A stretch of DNA of 52,698 nt, from assembly GCF_001039355.2 (NCBI RefSeq), contig NW_019775406.1, positions 296,384 to 349,081 of the forward strand, written 5' to 3'. The notes beneath the pieces were generated by a model. That model was not told the DNA's origin. It saw only the letters and a list, made by a program, of their open reading frames with translations, and searched no databases. Made by a program: the position numbers and the translations under genes. The DNA comes from Lingula anatina. Lineage: Eukaryota > Brachiopoda > Lingulata > Lingulida > Lingulidae. Below are positions 33,297-45,935 of this stretch, piece by piece (position 1 is the stretch's first letter; the number at the start of each line of letters is the position of its first letter).

Positions 33297-35457
33297 GACC
33301 TGAATGTGTCAGGTCTGGAGAGATTGTTGATTTGTAAGGTCTCAATGAACTGATAGTGTTTTATTTGGGAGTGTTATTATTGAGGCATTACTTGTTCAAG
33401 AGGAGATGACCGGACTTGAATTGAAATTTGACAATATCTGAATGTTGTCTAGTCTGGAAACATTTTAGGACTGAGGCATGTGCAACATGAGAAAAAAATA
33501 GACTTGAATAAGGCAGGTCTAGAAGGACTGATAAAAAAGGTCTCAATAAACTTGAGTATGAAGAAGCACTTGGTCAATAGTGCAGAATCTGATGGACTTA
33601 CCTCAATTTAATGTTTGTGCAGAGTGCAGATTGAGCCCCAACTGGGCAAAGTAACTGTATTCCTGCTCTGATTTGACAAACGGACCCACTAGCTGTTTTT
33701 GGTCATTTCTTTGTTTTAGAGAAAAGGGATTTACGGATTTAAAGAAAAAAGATGACAATACAGCATCAAGCTGTATCAAGATGTTAGACACCTGCAGTGG
33801 ATGTACACAGGTGTTGGAAGTCTTTTAAACTAATTAAAAGATAAGCATTATATTTTGTAAAAGAATGTTTTAAAGACATTGTGGCAATGTTTGAAAATGC
33901 TTAAAAACTCCTGTCAAACAGGATATGAAAGAAAATTGTAAAACAAATGTATTTAAAGCAGCTGCTGAAATTACCACCAATTTGATGGCGGCAGTAACTT
34001 TGAGAAAGTCTGGAGTTTCTTTACTTTCCGAAGCCTACAAGAGACTTGTGACTTACAGCACAGAATGCAAATGGTGCTTTTTTTTTTTAAGTATTCAGAT
34101 GTAAGATTCCATTGTTTTGTGTATGTGTGTTTACTCCACCCATCTCTAAACATAAGTAACTAAAAGTATTTAATAAGCTGTATGTAGAAATATAAAAATA
34201 AATAATCTTCAGACACCAGGATTCTCATCTGGGTTCAAAGGCCACAAGGTTTTTGCTTTACAATTGAACTCCGACCATCTGACTTAATTTTTCCAATGGA
34301 AATTGGCCTTGGCAAATAGGACACCCGAGAGTGAGCTTTTTGCTGTTGCAACACAATGAGCAGAATGTACGCAAGGGTTGTGGAGAAGAGAAATTAATAC
34401 TTACTATACCTTGACCCCCCCCCCCCCCAAAAAAAAAAAAGGTATAGTACTACTTAGTATGCATAATTTGCATGTATGCAATGATAAGACTCATTAGTGT
34501 ACAATTTTTTGAAAATATTATTATTTGTATATCAAATGTGCAGTTGGTGTAATAAGGTATTTAAGTGAAGTTGAGGAAAATGACAAAACGATTTGTTAAA
34601 AAATACTGTAATGATTCACATGAAATAAATAATAACAGAACATCAGGAGTGTGGTAGGTTTGCTGTGGATGTATTGAAACCAATGAACCATATCTTTGCT
34701 TCAATCTATTTAAAAACCAAAAAACAATCTGCAACAAAATATTTTATTCTTGATTAAATCATCATAAATAAAGTCCACTCAACAAATCATTCTTGAATAT
34801 ATATATGAATATAACTGAACAGCAACTTTCTCTTTCTTTGGTTCACCATATCAGTAAGTGATAGAAACATACAGCAGGCCATTTTCACATCAAGCGAGAT
34901 ATTAACACAAGTCTTTGACAAGTCCTAACAATGTAATATACATATAACAAGTCTGGCCTCGCTTTTTCTCCTTATATGGCATTTTTTATATTGGAGGCAT
35001 TCATTTTCTAACCACATTACATTCTTTTTCAACTCATTCAAATTATTACGCATCTGTGTATGAGATGCTTGAAGAAAAAAAAAATCACTTATGCACTTAC
35101 CTTGATGTACAGTTGTATGAACCAAGATTACACATCACCAGTATGTAGCACAGTTAAAATTAGCAATGTTTGACAGATTGGTTGAATCCCCATCTGTTTC
35201 ATAATTGGAATAACATACAATATCCCTCAGATAAAAAGCCGCTACTTTGTAATTATAAAGCATGTGTATTTGTAGTAGTGCTCTAAACAACTTGATACAA
35301 AGCCATTATTTTAACTAATTCAGAACTTGAAAAAACTGCGATTCAGTCTTTAATTTGCATATATGTGACATTTCATATTCGTTCAGCAGCAATCGATATT
35401 TAAGCTATCACATTTCAGTATTGCGAGTCAATTATTTTGGACGTTTCAAAGGGTACA

Positions 35458-35516
35458 AATGACATCATCAGTCATTTTAGTGATGTCATCAGTCATTTTA
35501 ATGATGTCATCATGAA
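35458..35516. repeat. Three-copy 23-bp repeat with TGA(T/C)GTCATCA core
   Basis: GATGTCATCAGTCATTTTA-type units recur three times. The core resembles CRE/AP-1 half-sites, but no adjacent promoter is seen. Confidence 0.75.
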
Positions 35517-38500
35517 CAGTGGAACATAAACATTAAGTACAAAAGGAGTTATTTTTGTGCTTTTTCCCTTGTTGGTTCCCCTGTGACAACTATTAAATTA
35601 AATCACAAATGCTGTTAAGAGGTCATCCATTTTTATCATTATTTTCACAAATCTACAAACCGTATGCTGGAGGGGGGGGGGGGATGAGTTTTATTTTTTA
35701 GCTTTTCACATTGTACTCTCTGAAGGCAGGGAGCGGGGGGTGGAGGGGGTCTGGAAAAAGCTTTTTTGGACTTGTGAAAATCATGGTAAAAATGGATGAC
35801 TCCTTAATGACTACCAACAGCAATTACAACATAACACAAAGTATCGACAAGCATAACAAAGACCCTAACAGCAGAGCTAAAACAAACAATTTTAAAACAG
35901 AAAAAAAAAAAAAAACGAAAAAAAAAAAAAACAAAACAAAAACAAAATAAACTCAATGAACACGGCTACCATTCATTTGTTCATGCAAGATACTGTAAGC
36001 TTTCTGTACTGTCTATTTACTCTTTGAGAAAAGACCTTCACCACGTACTTCACACTAATCTTCAAAAGTGACCACTTTCAGATAAATAACAGAACACTGC
36101 ATTGCACTACGTGAGACATTATGCAAAGAGCAATCTACAAACAAAAAATTAAAATAAATATTTCTATCTACATATTAAATAATTAACATTCTCAGAAAAA
36201 AAGTAGGGCTTGTCACCAGGCAAGTGCCTCCACCTAGTGGCAAGAATTCAAAGCTCCAGCTTTAATGGTTTTAATATACATGCATCACCAACTTCAAATA
36301 TACAAACAATTCCAAAACAAACAACACCTACTATTTACCTATAACAAATAAATGCTGATTATTTATATGACCTCTACAATGGTAATACTACACCTCACTT
36401 GTACTTCTTATACTACAATGAATAAAATTCACAATCATTTCAATATAAAATGCATTGTGTTGTGGAATGTTTGAAATCATATGACATGATATGATGCTAC
36501 CTGACAGTAAGATATTCACAGAGCTGTACCTAACCTTGACCTAATTACCTTGACCTGAATACCTTTAACCTTTCTCATCTAATTCTTTTTTGTACCTAAG
36601 CACAGCAAAATCAGTCTTGGGTCATATATTTTCCCATGTGACACCAGATAATAAAACAACATCATAAAAACCAAAAACAAACCAACAACAAAAAAGAGAA
36701 CTGTTACACTAAAATAGCAATTTTTCCAAGAATTGCAAGAAGTAGGTATAGTTCTGCCTAAGAAGGAAAATTGCTACATACCACCAATCAAAATTAAGGC
36801 AAATCACATAACTACATTAGCATAATTGATATTAACATATTTGGCATGGGTAAAAAAACAAACAAGAATGCACACGTACACACATTCATGTAGCATGTCC
36901 AATCATTGCTTGCTTCTAGCAATAATATTTACTAGAACTAGGAAAGAGTTTTCCAAAAACCGATGCTTGTAAACAAAAGTAGACATAAGTATGCACTCCT
37001 TAAGTTTCACGAAAGACTACACTTGTTCTTCTAAAACTACTAAGAGACAAATTGATCTAAAACTCTGCCACTATGATATGGGACATATCTTTACAAATTC
37101 TAGAATAACATATGCAACAAACTTAACAAAATACAACACAGCATCTATAAGGTATACAGTAAAACAACAACAGAGGGAAAAGCTGCAGCAAGATGCCAAA
37201 ATGCATGTTGGCAAAAAACGTCAGAGTTAAATACCTTTTTTCCCCCCTAAATTTCTGACATCTTGAAACCTTTTTATCTGTGAAACCTTTTTTTTTAGGC
37301 ACAGACCTGAGCTTTTTTCAGATCTGAAAACGTGAATACAATGCCAAAAAGGCTGCTGCATGTTGCCAAACAACATTTTGGCACAAAGTAAAAAAAAAAA
37401 ATTCTAGGACTAGAAAGCACACGTCTTACTGTGATATTTTGCTATATGTCATTCATTCACTTATATGTTATATAATTATCTCCTATCTAAATACAGGAGA
37501 GGGGGCTTTTTGCAGTCTTATATATGATTACTTAACATTGCACTCACTATGTATACAGAAGGAATGAAGTTAATGATATTCTCAGTATCAGGGACCTCCT
37601 TTTCACAAAAAATGACATAAATAAATAAATAATAATAAAAAACTTTTAACCACTTTTACATCAGAAATGCTTCAAATGGCTTCCATCATGCATTGGTTAA
37701 AAGTTTGTGGATAACTTCTTTGTGGGACAGGCTCATTTTCCAACAAAAAGCCTAAATGGACTCAATCAGCAGATCTTGCAGGACTATTGTTGTTGGTGGT
37801 GGCTGTGGAGGGGGGGTCAGAGTTCCCAATAAAGCAGATAACATTCAAAATACAATAGACGATATGGAAACATGCATATATCACAGAACACTAAAAAAGT
37901 GACTGTTGGGTATAATTGAATATGCTTTTATATCTTAAAACATCACAGAAATGTGAGGCGTGAAAACTGAAAGGTTCTTATTATTTCTTATCACAGGAAA
38001 TAGAACTCCTGGGTTAAGTAAAAATCAATTGCTTTTATTAAAGAGGGCGGGGGTGGGGGAGGGAGGGGGTGGGAGAGCCCACTGTTTAAGAAATGGAATG
38101 ATATACCCACCTTAGCTCTCCATATGAAACATTTAGGCATGACTTTCAACCCTTCACAAATTTAGAAATATCATGGAGCATATTGTAGATACGTAAAGCA
38201 AACTAAGGGCCACCTCTAAGTAATAAACCATCCTTCTCTGATTATATATGCAATATATTATAGTTCATATCATGTAACGTTTGTCTCAAAGACTGAAACT
38301 ACCAGTTCACAAACATTTTATACATTAAATCACAGAATCTCTTGATATTTTTCTGACACCTTTGTAAATAATATCTAGTTCTCCTCTTTCTTTATCTAAG
38401 CAAGCCATATGTAATGCTGAAGACTATTTCTACTTATTCTTATACCAATTACCTAACATTTAAATATTAATTGATAATGGTAACCTATGATTTTCTTTCA

Positions 38501-38631
38501 TTTCATCCAGAATTTGAGGAACAATTGCTTGCAGATATACCTCACAAACAATGATTTAACAAAAACAACCAAAAGACAAAACAAACACAATTGTTATAAG
38601 GAATTATTCTTTACTTACAGACTAAGAGCGC

Positions 38632-38843
38632 ATACCCAGAGATTTAGATCTATCAAACTAGATTGACCTAACTCCCTGGGGGTTCACGCTAAACTGCTGT
38701 CAGCGGACCGCGCACGGTAGTTAATTACCCCCTTACAGCTTTAAGTAGGCAGGACAGACATTTAAGCTGGCTAAGCTGACAGTAATCTAGTGAGACTCCC
38801 CACAGGGATAGATCAATCTAAAATCTGTGGGAATGGGGTCTAA
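38632..38843. mobile_element. Fold-back element, family B, copy 2 (212 bp)
   Basis: It runs collinear with 7914-8135: CTAAGAG.., CCTAACTCCCTGGGGGTTCA, TTAATTACCCCCTTACAGCT, CTAGTGAGACTCCCCA and a right end GGGAATGGGGTCTAA. It lies about 250 bp past the SLCO stop codon, so it may be within the 3' UTR of that gene. Confidence 0.87.
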
Positions 38844-39096
38844 CATCCAATTCTGGCGCAAAACCAGCATTCCACAGGTAGTGGACCTCTAGGTCAATGA
38901 AGTTTGATTTATGATGTTGTTTAAGTCTCTAAGTAATGAATAATTCTATTCTATCATCCCATCTGGAGACCATGAAAAAACCTCTTTCACAGTATACCTC
39001 ACTGTGTATACTAACAACAAGTGTAGATCACATTTCAAAGTTTAAATAATCAGACAATTATCATTTTTGTTAGCAGCCATCCATATCAAAGAAGAA

Positions 39097-42000
39097 CTAA
39101 AGTTTTGTGCTTGAATTTGTCTCATTCACAAAAGAGGCTTCCTCAAAGTTATTTTGCTTCGTGGGCGGAGCAAGACTGTCTGTCAAATCCTTTGGCACTG
39201 GCTTTGCTCCTTCTTCTTCTGTGACAAACCCCTCATTTACATACGGTTTGCCCCCATTGCTCGGCTTTTTCCTGTGTCGCAAGTGACTTATCTTTTCCCC
39301 ACTTGATGGCACTTCAGAATCTGTGTCCTGTCTTGGATGATGTCCAGCACCACCTTGTAAAACATCATTATGTTGGTTTTGTGTGATTTCTCTTTGGTTA
39401 GAGTCTCTTCCCTCTTGTGGCAATGAATGCAAACCACCTTCCCACCCACCATGCTCAGACTGCTCCCCGTGGTGCACGTTTGATTCGTGTGATGCATGTT
39501 TATGGTGTGACTTGCGCTCACTGCTCCTGTGTCTGGAAACTGGGCTTCCTGGATGCGAACACGTGCTGCTGCTGTAGCGTCGCTGCCTCTCTGCCTCTGC
39601 CTCTTCGGGATGACGATGCTCATAGTCCAGTGATAGTGTATTTATATTGCTCATGGACTCCACCATATCGCCAATCTGAAATACACACTCTCTGATTATT
39701 TCATTTATTCCTTCTTAGTATTTTCTATCATAATATATAATGAAAGCATAAAATATTATATTAACATACAACACTAATATGTACATTAAAACATACTCAA
39801 TTACAAAATCTGAAATGGAGGCATGTCATTCAGCAATCTGACTGCATTTGACGAGAGTCCCCAAAGAAGTGAATGAATCTACCTAGAACAATAGTATGTT
39901 GTGAACAAACCCCTAGGTAATTTTTTCTGACAATGCATTCCTACTCACATTCATATCTTGCTGCAAGTCCTTCATGATACTTCTGTGTATGAGGACACAC
40001 ACCAAGGCAAACAGCAACGAGGCAAGAGTTTTCAGACCCAATGCAATGCCTGGCAATTTAAGCAAAGAGAAAGCCATTAATATGTTTAAGGTATCCTATC
40101 TGAAATTTATAAGCCAAATTAAATATATTCCAAAGGAAAAAATAACATTTTCCTCACCAATAAATAAATGCTTGCCCAGAATACCTAAGCACAAAACTAC
40201 ATGTAACCTAGACCACTTAACAAATCAATTGAATTATTTCATTTGATGTTACCACAGTCTCCCAACTCAAAGCAAAAATTAAAAAAAATTCTACAGTTTC
40301 ATTTTTTGTGCAAGCCTTGTGGTGCCCTGGTATACTTCCATAGCTGCTTTAAATGTAAAGAAAAAAATTGTAAATTCTCTCTCTCTCTATGCATGTGTGT
40401 GAAAACATTGTCAAAAAACTACTCAACCTGCAGAAACTCACCAAGATATTTGAATCTAAACTGCTCTATATTGTAGACTAGACAGGAGCCATTGGCCTCA
40501 CAGTGTTTCTGCCAGACAAGACATGTTGTATCAATCAAGTTCCCAAACATAATGGGGGAAGGAATGTAAGCTGGAAGAATAGACAAAAATATGCTTTTTA
40601 TACACAATAATGTACTTTTTTATACAGAATGATACACTTTTTACACTGATATACTTTTTATACACAATAATATACTTTATACACACAATAATACACTTTT
40701 TCTCAGTATCAGATATATTCTTTCTTTTTCATTTTTCTGCAATGTGTGTGCATGGCCTATACAAGAAATTCAAGAAATTCACCTTTTGCCACTAATGGAT
40801 TCCAGTAATTTCTATTTTACTCTTTAATAATATATTTATCTATTTGCACTCTCCCCTGAAAACATATCTTACATGACAAACATGATGGCTCACACAATTA
40901 CAGATGTCTGCACTTATTTTTCAGGTGCAGTGATTTTCAAAATGACCCTCCACTGGCCAAAACTACTAAGTTTTGGCACATTTTCAGGTAGATGGTCCAT
41001 ACTCCCACAAACTTGGAGATTAATGCTTTCTCCATGTGCAATAATGTTTAAAATGACACATATTATAAACTAGTGGAAATTTCTGCTCCATAACCTGATC
41101 ATGAAGACTTACCAAGTAGTCTCATTATCACAAACTGCATCCCAAGAGCAAAAGACCTCTCTTCCTCTGCAACTGACCTAAGAGTATTAAAAAGGCAATT
41201 AAATCCTTGAGAAAAAGGTATAGTTTTCAGCTTAAAACAAAACAGCCAATATGTGATCATGTTTGCCTTATTTGAATTAAAGGAAAGAATCATCAAAATA
41301 AATTATTCAACAAAATATCAGCATTAATTAAAAAACACATTGACCTCAATCACACTGTGGTTTACTTTATATATGAAGTTAAATTATAGAAAAGAAATTC
41401 AAAAAAATGTCTTTCAAAGACGATCAATTGTATGATTCTATATCACATCACATGTCAACACCTATAAATTAGCACCAAACACTTCATTCAATGTCACGAA
41501 GAAAACCAAATTAAGAAATCAAAATGAACACCATGCAGCGCCACCTACCTCATTGTCACCATCAGCAGCGGCATCTGTGTCCCTGCTGTGAGGAAAGTAG
41601 CACCAAACAGAAGAATCATGAAGTACACAAAATTCTTGCATTCATGGGGGCAGGGTCCGCTGCGCGCAAGCTGGGACACGATGATGTCCGTGGACGAGTT
41701 CGTAACAATGCAGGAGCAGTCTGTGTAGTTCTTTATATTGCTCAATACTCTGTCACTGTCATCTTTTACCTGAAATATTCATATTATATGCGAATTTCAA
41801 ATTGCATCACAAATTTTAGGTCCCTCAAAAAGCATTTATTCCCCTTCAGTAGTCTGTCATACTGCACTGCCATCTTTTTTAGATCAATATTAACTTTATC
41901 AGCAAACAATTTTTTTTTTCGTCCGCAAATTAAACCAAGCATGAATGTAAACAATCTCAGGAATGAAAATATCTCAGTTCTTTATAAGCACAAAAAAAAA

Positions 42001-43469
42001 AAAACAAACAAAAAAAAAAATGCAGAACATGATGTGCAGAACATGACATCAAATTTTACTGACTGGCATGTAATTTACTTACTGCAAACTCTGGCCTAGC
42101 AAATTGCATTAAATACATCATTATTCTCTGTATAGAAATGTATACGCCCTGCATGACATAGGGAGAAAAATGATGTAGCTAACCCTGGCTATACCTACCA
42201 CATCATTATTATTAGCATAGAAATGTGTGCACCCTGCGTGACACGGGGAGAAATATGTGATGTCATTAGCTCCGCAGATGAGATCTATTGCTCTTGTTGA
42301 GCAGGAACAGGCGTCATTGCATGATGACGTCAGATTGGCTTCAAACTCCAGTGAATCATCAAGACTACAAATATATTCAAAATATATCAAAATTTATCAT
42401 TATAAGTTACTTAAAATCAGATACATTAACTTTTAATTTAATTAATTTTTTTTCATTTTAATTTTTTTCAAAACTTGTTCAAACAATAATATCAATAAAA
42501 GACGTTAAAAAACATTATACAATTTTCAAAGATTCCTTAAAATTAATTGTATTTTCATTTTTTTTTTCTTTTTTGCAAAATTAAGTGTTTATTAGGCTCT
42601 GTTGTATAACTTAGTCAAGAGCAGAGACCACAGTAAATATGGGTCTGTGACAGTGTATAAGAATTTACTAGTCCAAAACAAATACAATGGCCATGAAGTC
42701 AGTGAACAAATTTACAACAATTTAACTTTTACATTTTGCCATGGGGTCAATGATAAAATCAAAAACTGAAACAGTGACCGATGGCTGAAATGGTAGGTAA
42801 GATACACAAAACATCAGCTCACCCTGCAGAATATGGCATAGTGGCGCCAGCTATCTTTCTGTTTTCACACCCAGTGAACAGCAGTAAGACCATGACACCT
42901 ATGGCCAGTCCATTCAGTATAAGAGTCATCTGGATAGCACCTGTAGCAGATAATAAGGGTATAAGTATACAAAATATGCTTGTTAGAGACTCTTATGGTG
43001 TATTCAGAACCAGATGATCCATGGACTAGCTATTCCGTGGATCAGATATGGTGTGGCCTACTTGAAAGCATGCTGAGATTTAATTGCTCTGTCCCCGCTG
43101 GGAACTTTTCTTAAGTTATGGCAAATAAAAGAGAAAATTACTTAGAGTATTTTTTGTTTTTATAAAATTTTCTAGTCAATCTGACTCTATTCTCCACAAA
43201 GACTCTCCTCACCTTTAGGTTTAAGCTGCAACTTCCTCATCAAAAACCCCCCTAACAAGACTCCAAGCACTGCTCCAGGTATAGCTATACCACCTGTAAT
43301 AGAACACAGAGAGCGTGTATGTGTGCGCATGAATGTGTGTGTGTGAGCCTCTGTGTGTGCACGTGTGTAAACCTGTGTGTGTGTGTTAATATGTCTGTCT
43401 GTGTGTGATTACGTGCGAGCCTGTGTGTGTGTCTGGTGTGCATGCATATATGTGTGCATGCATGTGCAT

Positions 43470-43528
<59 letters not shown>

Positions 43529-45888
43529 TAGTTAAACTTCGCATACTTGACTTATCAACTGTTGTTTTGAGTTACTGTATCTTTAAATTGTATTGTATAC
43601 AGTTGTGAAAATGTTAATTTTATAGAGATAAAAAAATATTTTGTTCATTTTCTTTTGAAACACAAGGAACGTTAATACACCATACCACACAGTACTGCAC
43701 AATACCATGTGGCACCATACCAACACTAAAACGTTTGAGGTTTATCTTTTAAATAATTAATGTACATCTTCCTTGTTTTAAACTTGTTGATGGTTTTTGC
43801 TTAGATCAAGGATNCGAGTCAAACAATGTGTATATGATGTGCTTTACACTATACATCATATACACCTCAGTAACTTATGAAGTGTCTGATACATATGCAA
43901 AGCACAATTACAATCTTGCTGTAACCATCCAAAGAGGAGAAAATACATAGAAAATAATATAAGAAATGAAAAGAAAATAATGCTATTTTTCATCATTAAT
44001 GAATCCTATTTTGACACAGAACTGATATTCTAAGCAATTAAAAAGACTGACATACACATGCATAATTTTACCGCTGAAAACAAACTTTTGAGGGTATAAA
44101 TTCAATTTATGCCCGTCCCTGCTCATTAACGACCAATCTTAAACAGCCTACCTATTCTGATAAAGTTCCCTTTCAAATCTTACCAGTGAATAAATTAGCC
44201 TGAGACTTGTTGATGGAAAACTGGTGTTCTATGTACTTAGCCAGGAATGTTAGAAAACCGCTGACGATGGCGAGTTCGCAGCAAACGCCAAAACACGTCA
44301 GGAGGTAGATGGCATTACGTAGTAGACTGCATACTGCACGTGGAATGTCTAGAAAATAAATATAAATAAAATAATTTGTTGTAGGTGATAATAATAATAA
44401 ACATTAACATAAGCAATAAATCAATATATTAATATAAATGAATAAAATATTCTTACATAATGCCAGTTGTAATTATTCATCTGTTAAATTTGTAAAAACA
44501 TATAGACATATAACTATGTATGCACAAACAGATTTTTTCTTTAAAAATATTTTTTTCAACATTTTTACTAAAGTGTATATATATGTTCCTTCCATACACA
44601 GAAAAATATAATATAGTTACATCATGAGTATTTCGGAATTGTCTAGAAAACAGAACATATATACGCTGTCTGAAACATTCAAAATTTATGTAAAATATTG
44701 ATGATTTCATACATAACAATTACAATACATCAACAGTCTGAAAACAAATCAGCTGATCTATAAAATAAAATTGCTTTTCTATTAACAGTGTTGTTGAAAA
44801 GCCTATATGTGGTACACCATTGATGGAATATAGATTAATTCCATCCAATACAACCAATGATGTCACCAGTCCATGCCAAAAAGCTTTTGACTTTGTGTTG
44901 ACCTTTTTGAGATGCCACTGGTCATGAACTACTGACCCAATGTGTCCAGTGACTGGACATATTTACAATATTTTTATTGTCCTGGCTTTTGTTTTATTGC
45001 CATCTTGCGTGGGTTCAGCGGCTTTGTTCCAGACTGTGACATTTTGCATCCCAAAAGGTGGTGGTTGAGGGGGGAGCGGGGGCTGTATTTTCCACTTATT
45101 TATTTATTTATCACATACTGACGTTATATTAACGAATAGGAGCAAGGCGGATGCTGGTACCATTATGAATATTTAACATGCAGTACAACAGCAGTCGTCA
45201 TCTTAATAACGTGAAAAAACTCTGTAATGCTATACGTGTTTTCAATATGAGATGGAAACTACATCACTGTCTTTCTATATTACCCTCATTTTTCATTTCT
45301 ATACCTTTTGAATTGCATAATATGTCAATAATCTGACACAAAATAAGCAAAGTGTAGGATTCTACAATCAATATTTTCAGAAAAAGAATTTTAACAGCTG
45401 TGCAATGCCTTAAAACTTTCCCTTTTGTTACCTTTGATAGTTTTCCCATATTCATCATCCTTCGGCTCTCCTACTTCTGATTCTGTCTTCCCCTTGTCTT
45501 TCAAAATTTTCGCCTCTAAATCGGCATGTAGAGTTTTGGGAAAACCAAAGAAAGGAATTGCGATTAAAATCAGAACGCTCCCAAAAAGGAGGAAGCCTCC
45601 CCACCAGGCACCCACCCAACGCGGGTCCTCAGTGGTGAGATTGAGGGTGCGGTAGTCGTAGCTGAAGGCGTCCACGTAGTACTGGAGAAGAAGAGCACCG
45701 AGTCCGAACCCTACCACTGGACCCAGGGCAGATGTTGCATAGATAAATGCTGCAAGAGAAAGAAAAATAATTTTTACTTATTAGTGTCAAGAAAAACAAT
45801 GACAGACAAGTATTGCCAACTTGGCATAATCATTTATAATTTAATATGTATAAATAAAAAAATATAAATAAATAAATAAATAAATGAA

Positions 45889-45935
<47 letters not shown>

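Larger units (their letters stand above)
33297..39096. other. Tail-to-tail intergenic region, FAM8A1 and SLCO 3' UTRs
   Basis: No gene is recognised in 5.8 kb. AATAAA hexamers downstream of FAM8A1 occur at 33545-33550 and 34197-34202 (the latter AAAATAAATAATC), so its mRNA probably ends there. The rest is AT-rich with G/C tracts (34415, 35672, 38040), an A-rich stretch at 35901-35948, a three-copy GATGTCATCAGTCATTTTA repeat at 35458-35516 and a fold-back element at 38632-38843. Confidence 0.6.

Noticed and set aside
34925-35125. Minus frame with a coiled-coil-like part (RNNLNELKKNVMWLENE) behind an acceptor-like CTTCAAG
   Set aside because: The apparent intron before it would be only about 33 bp, and no other exon is seen in the surrounding 5 kb.
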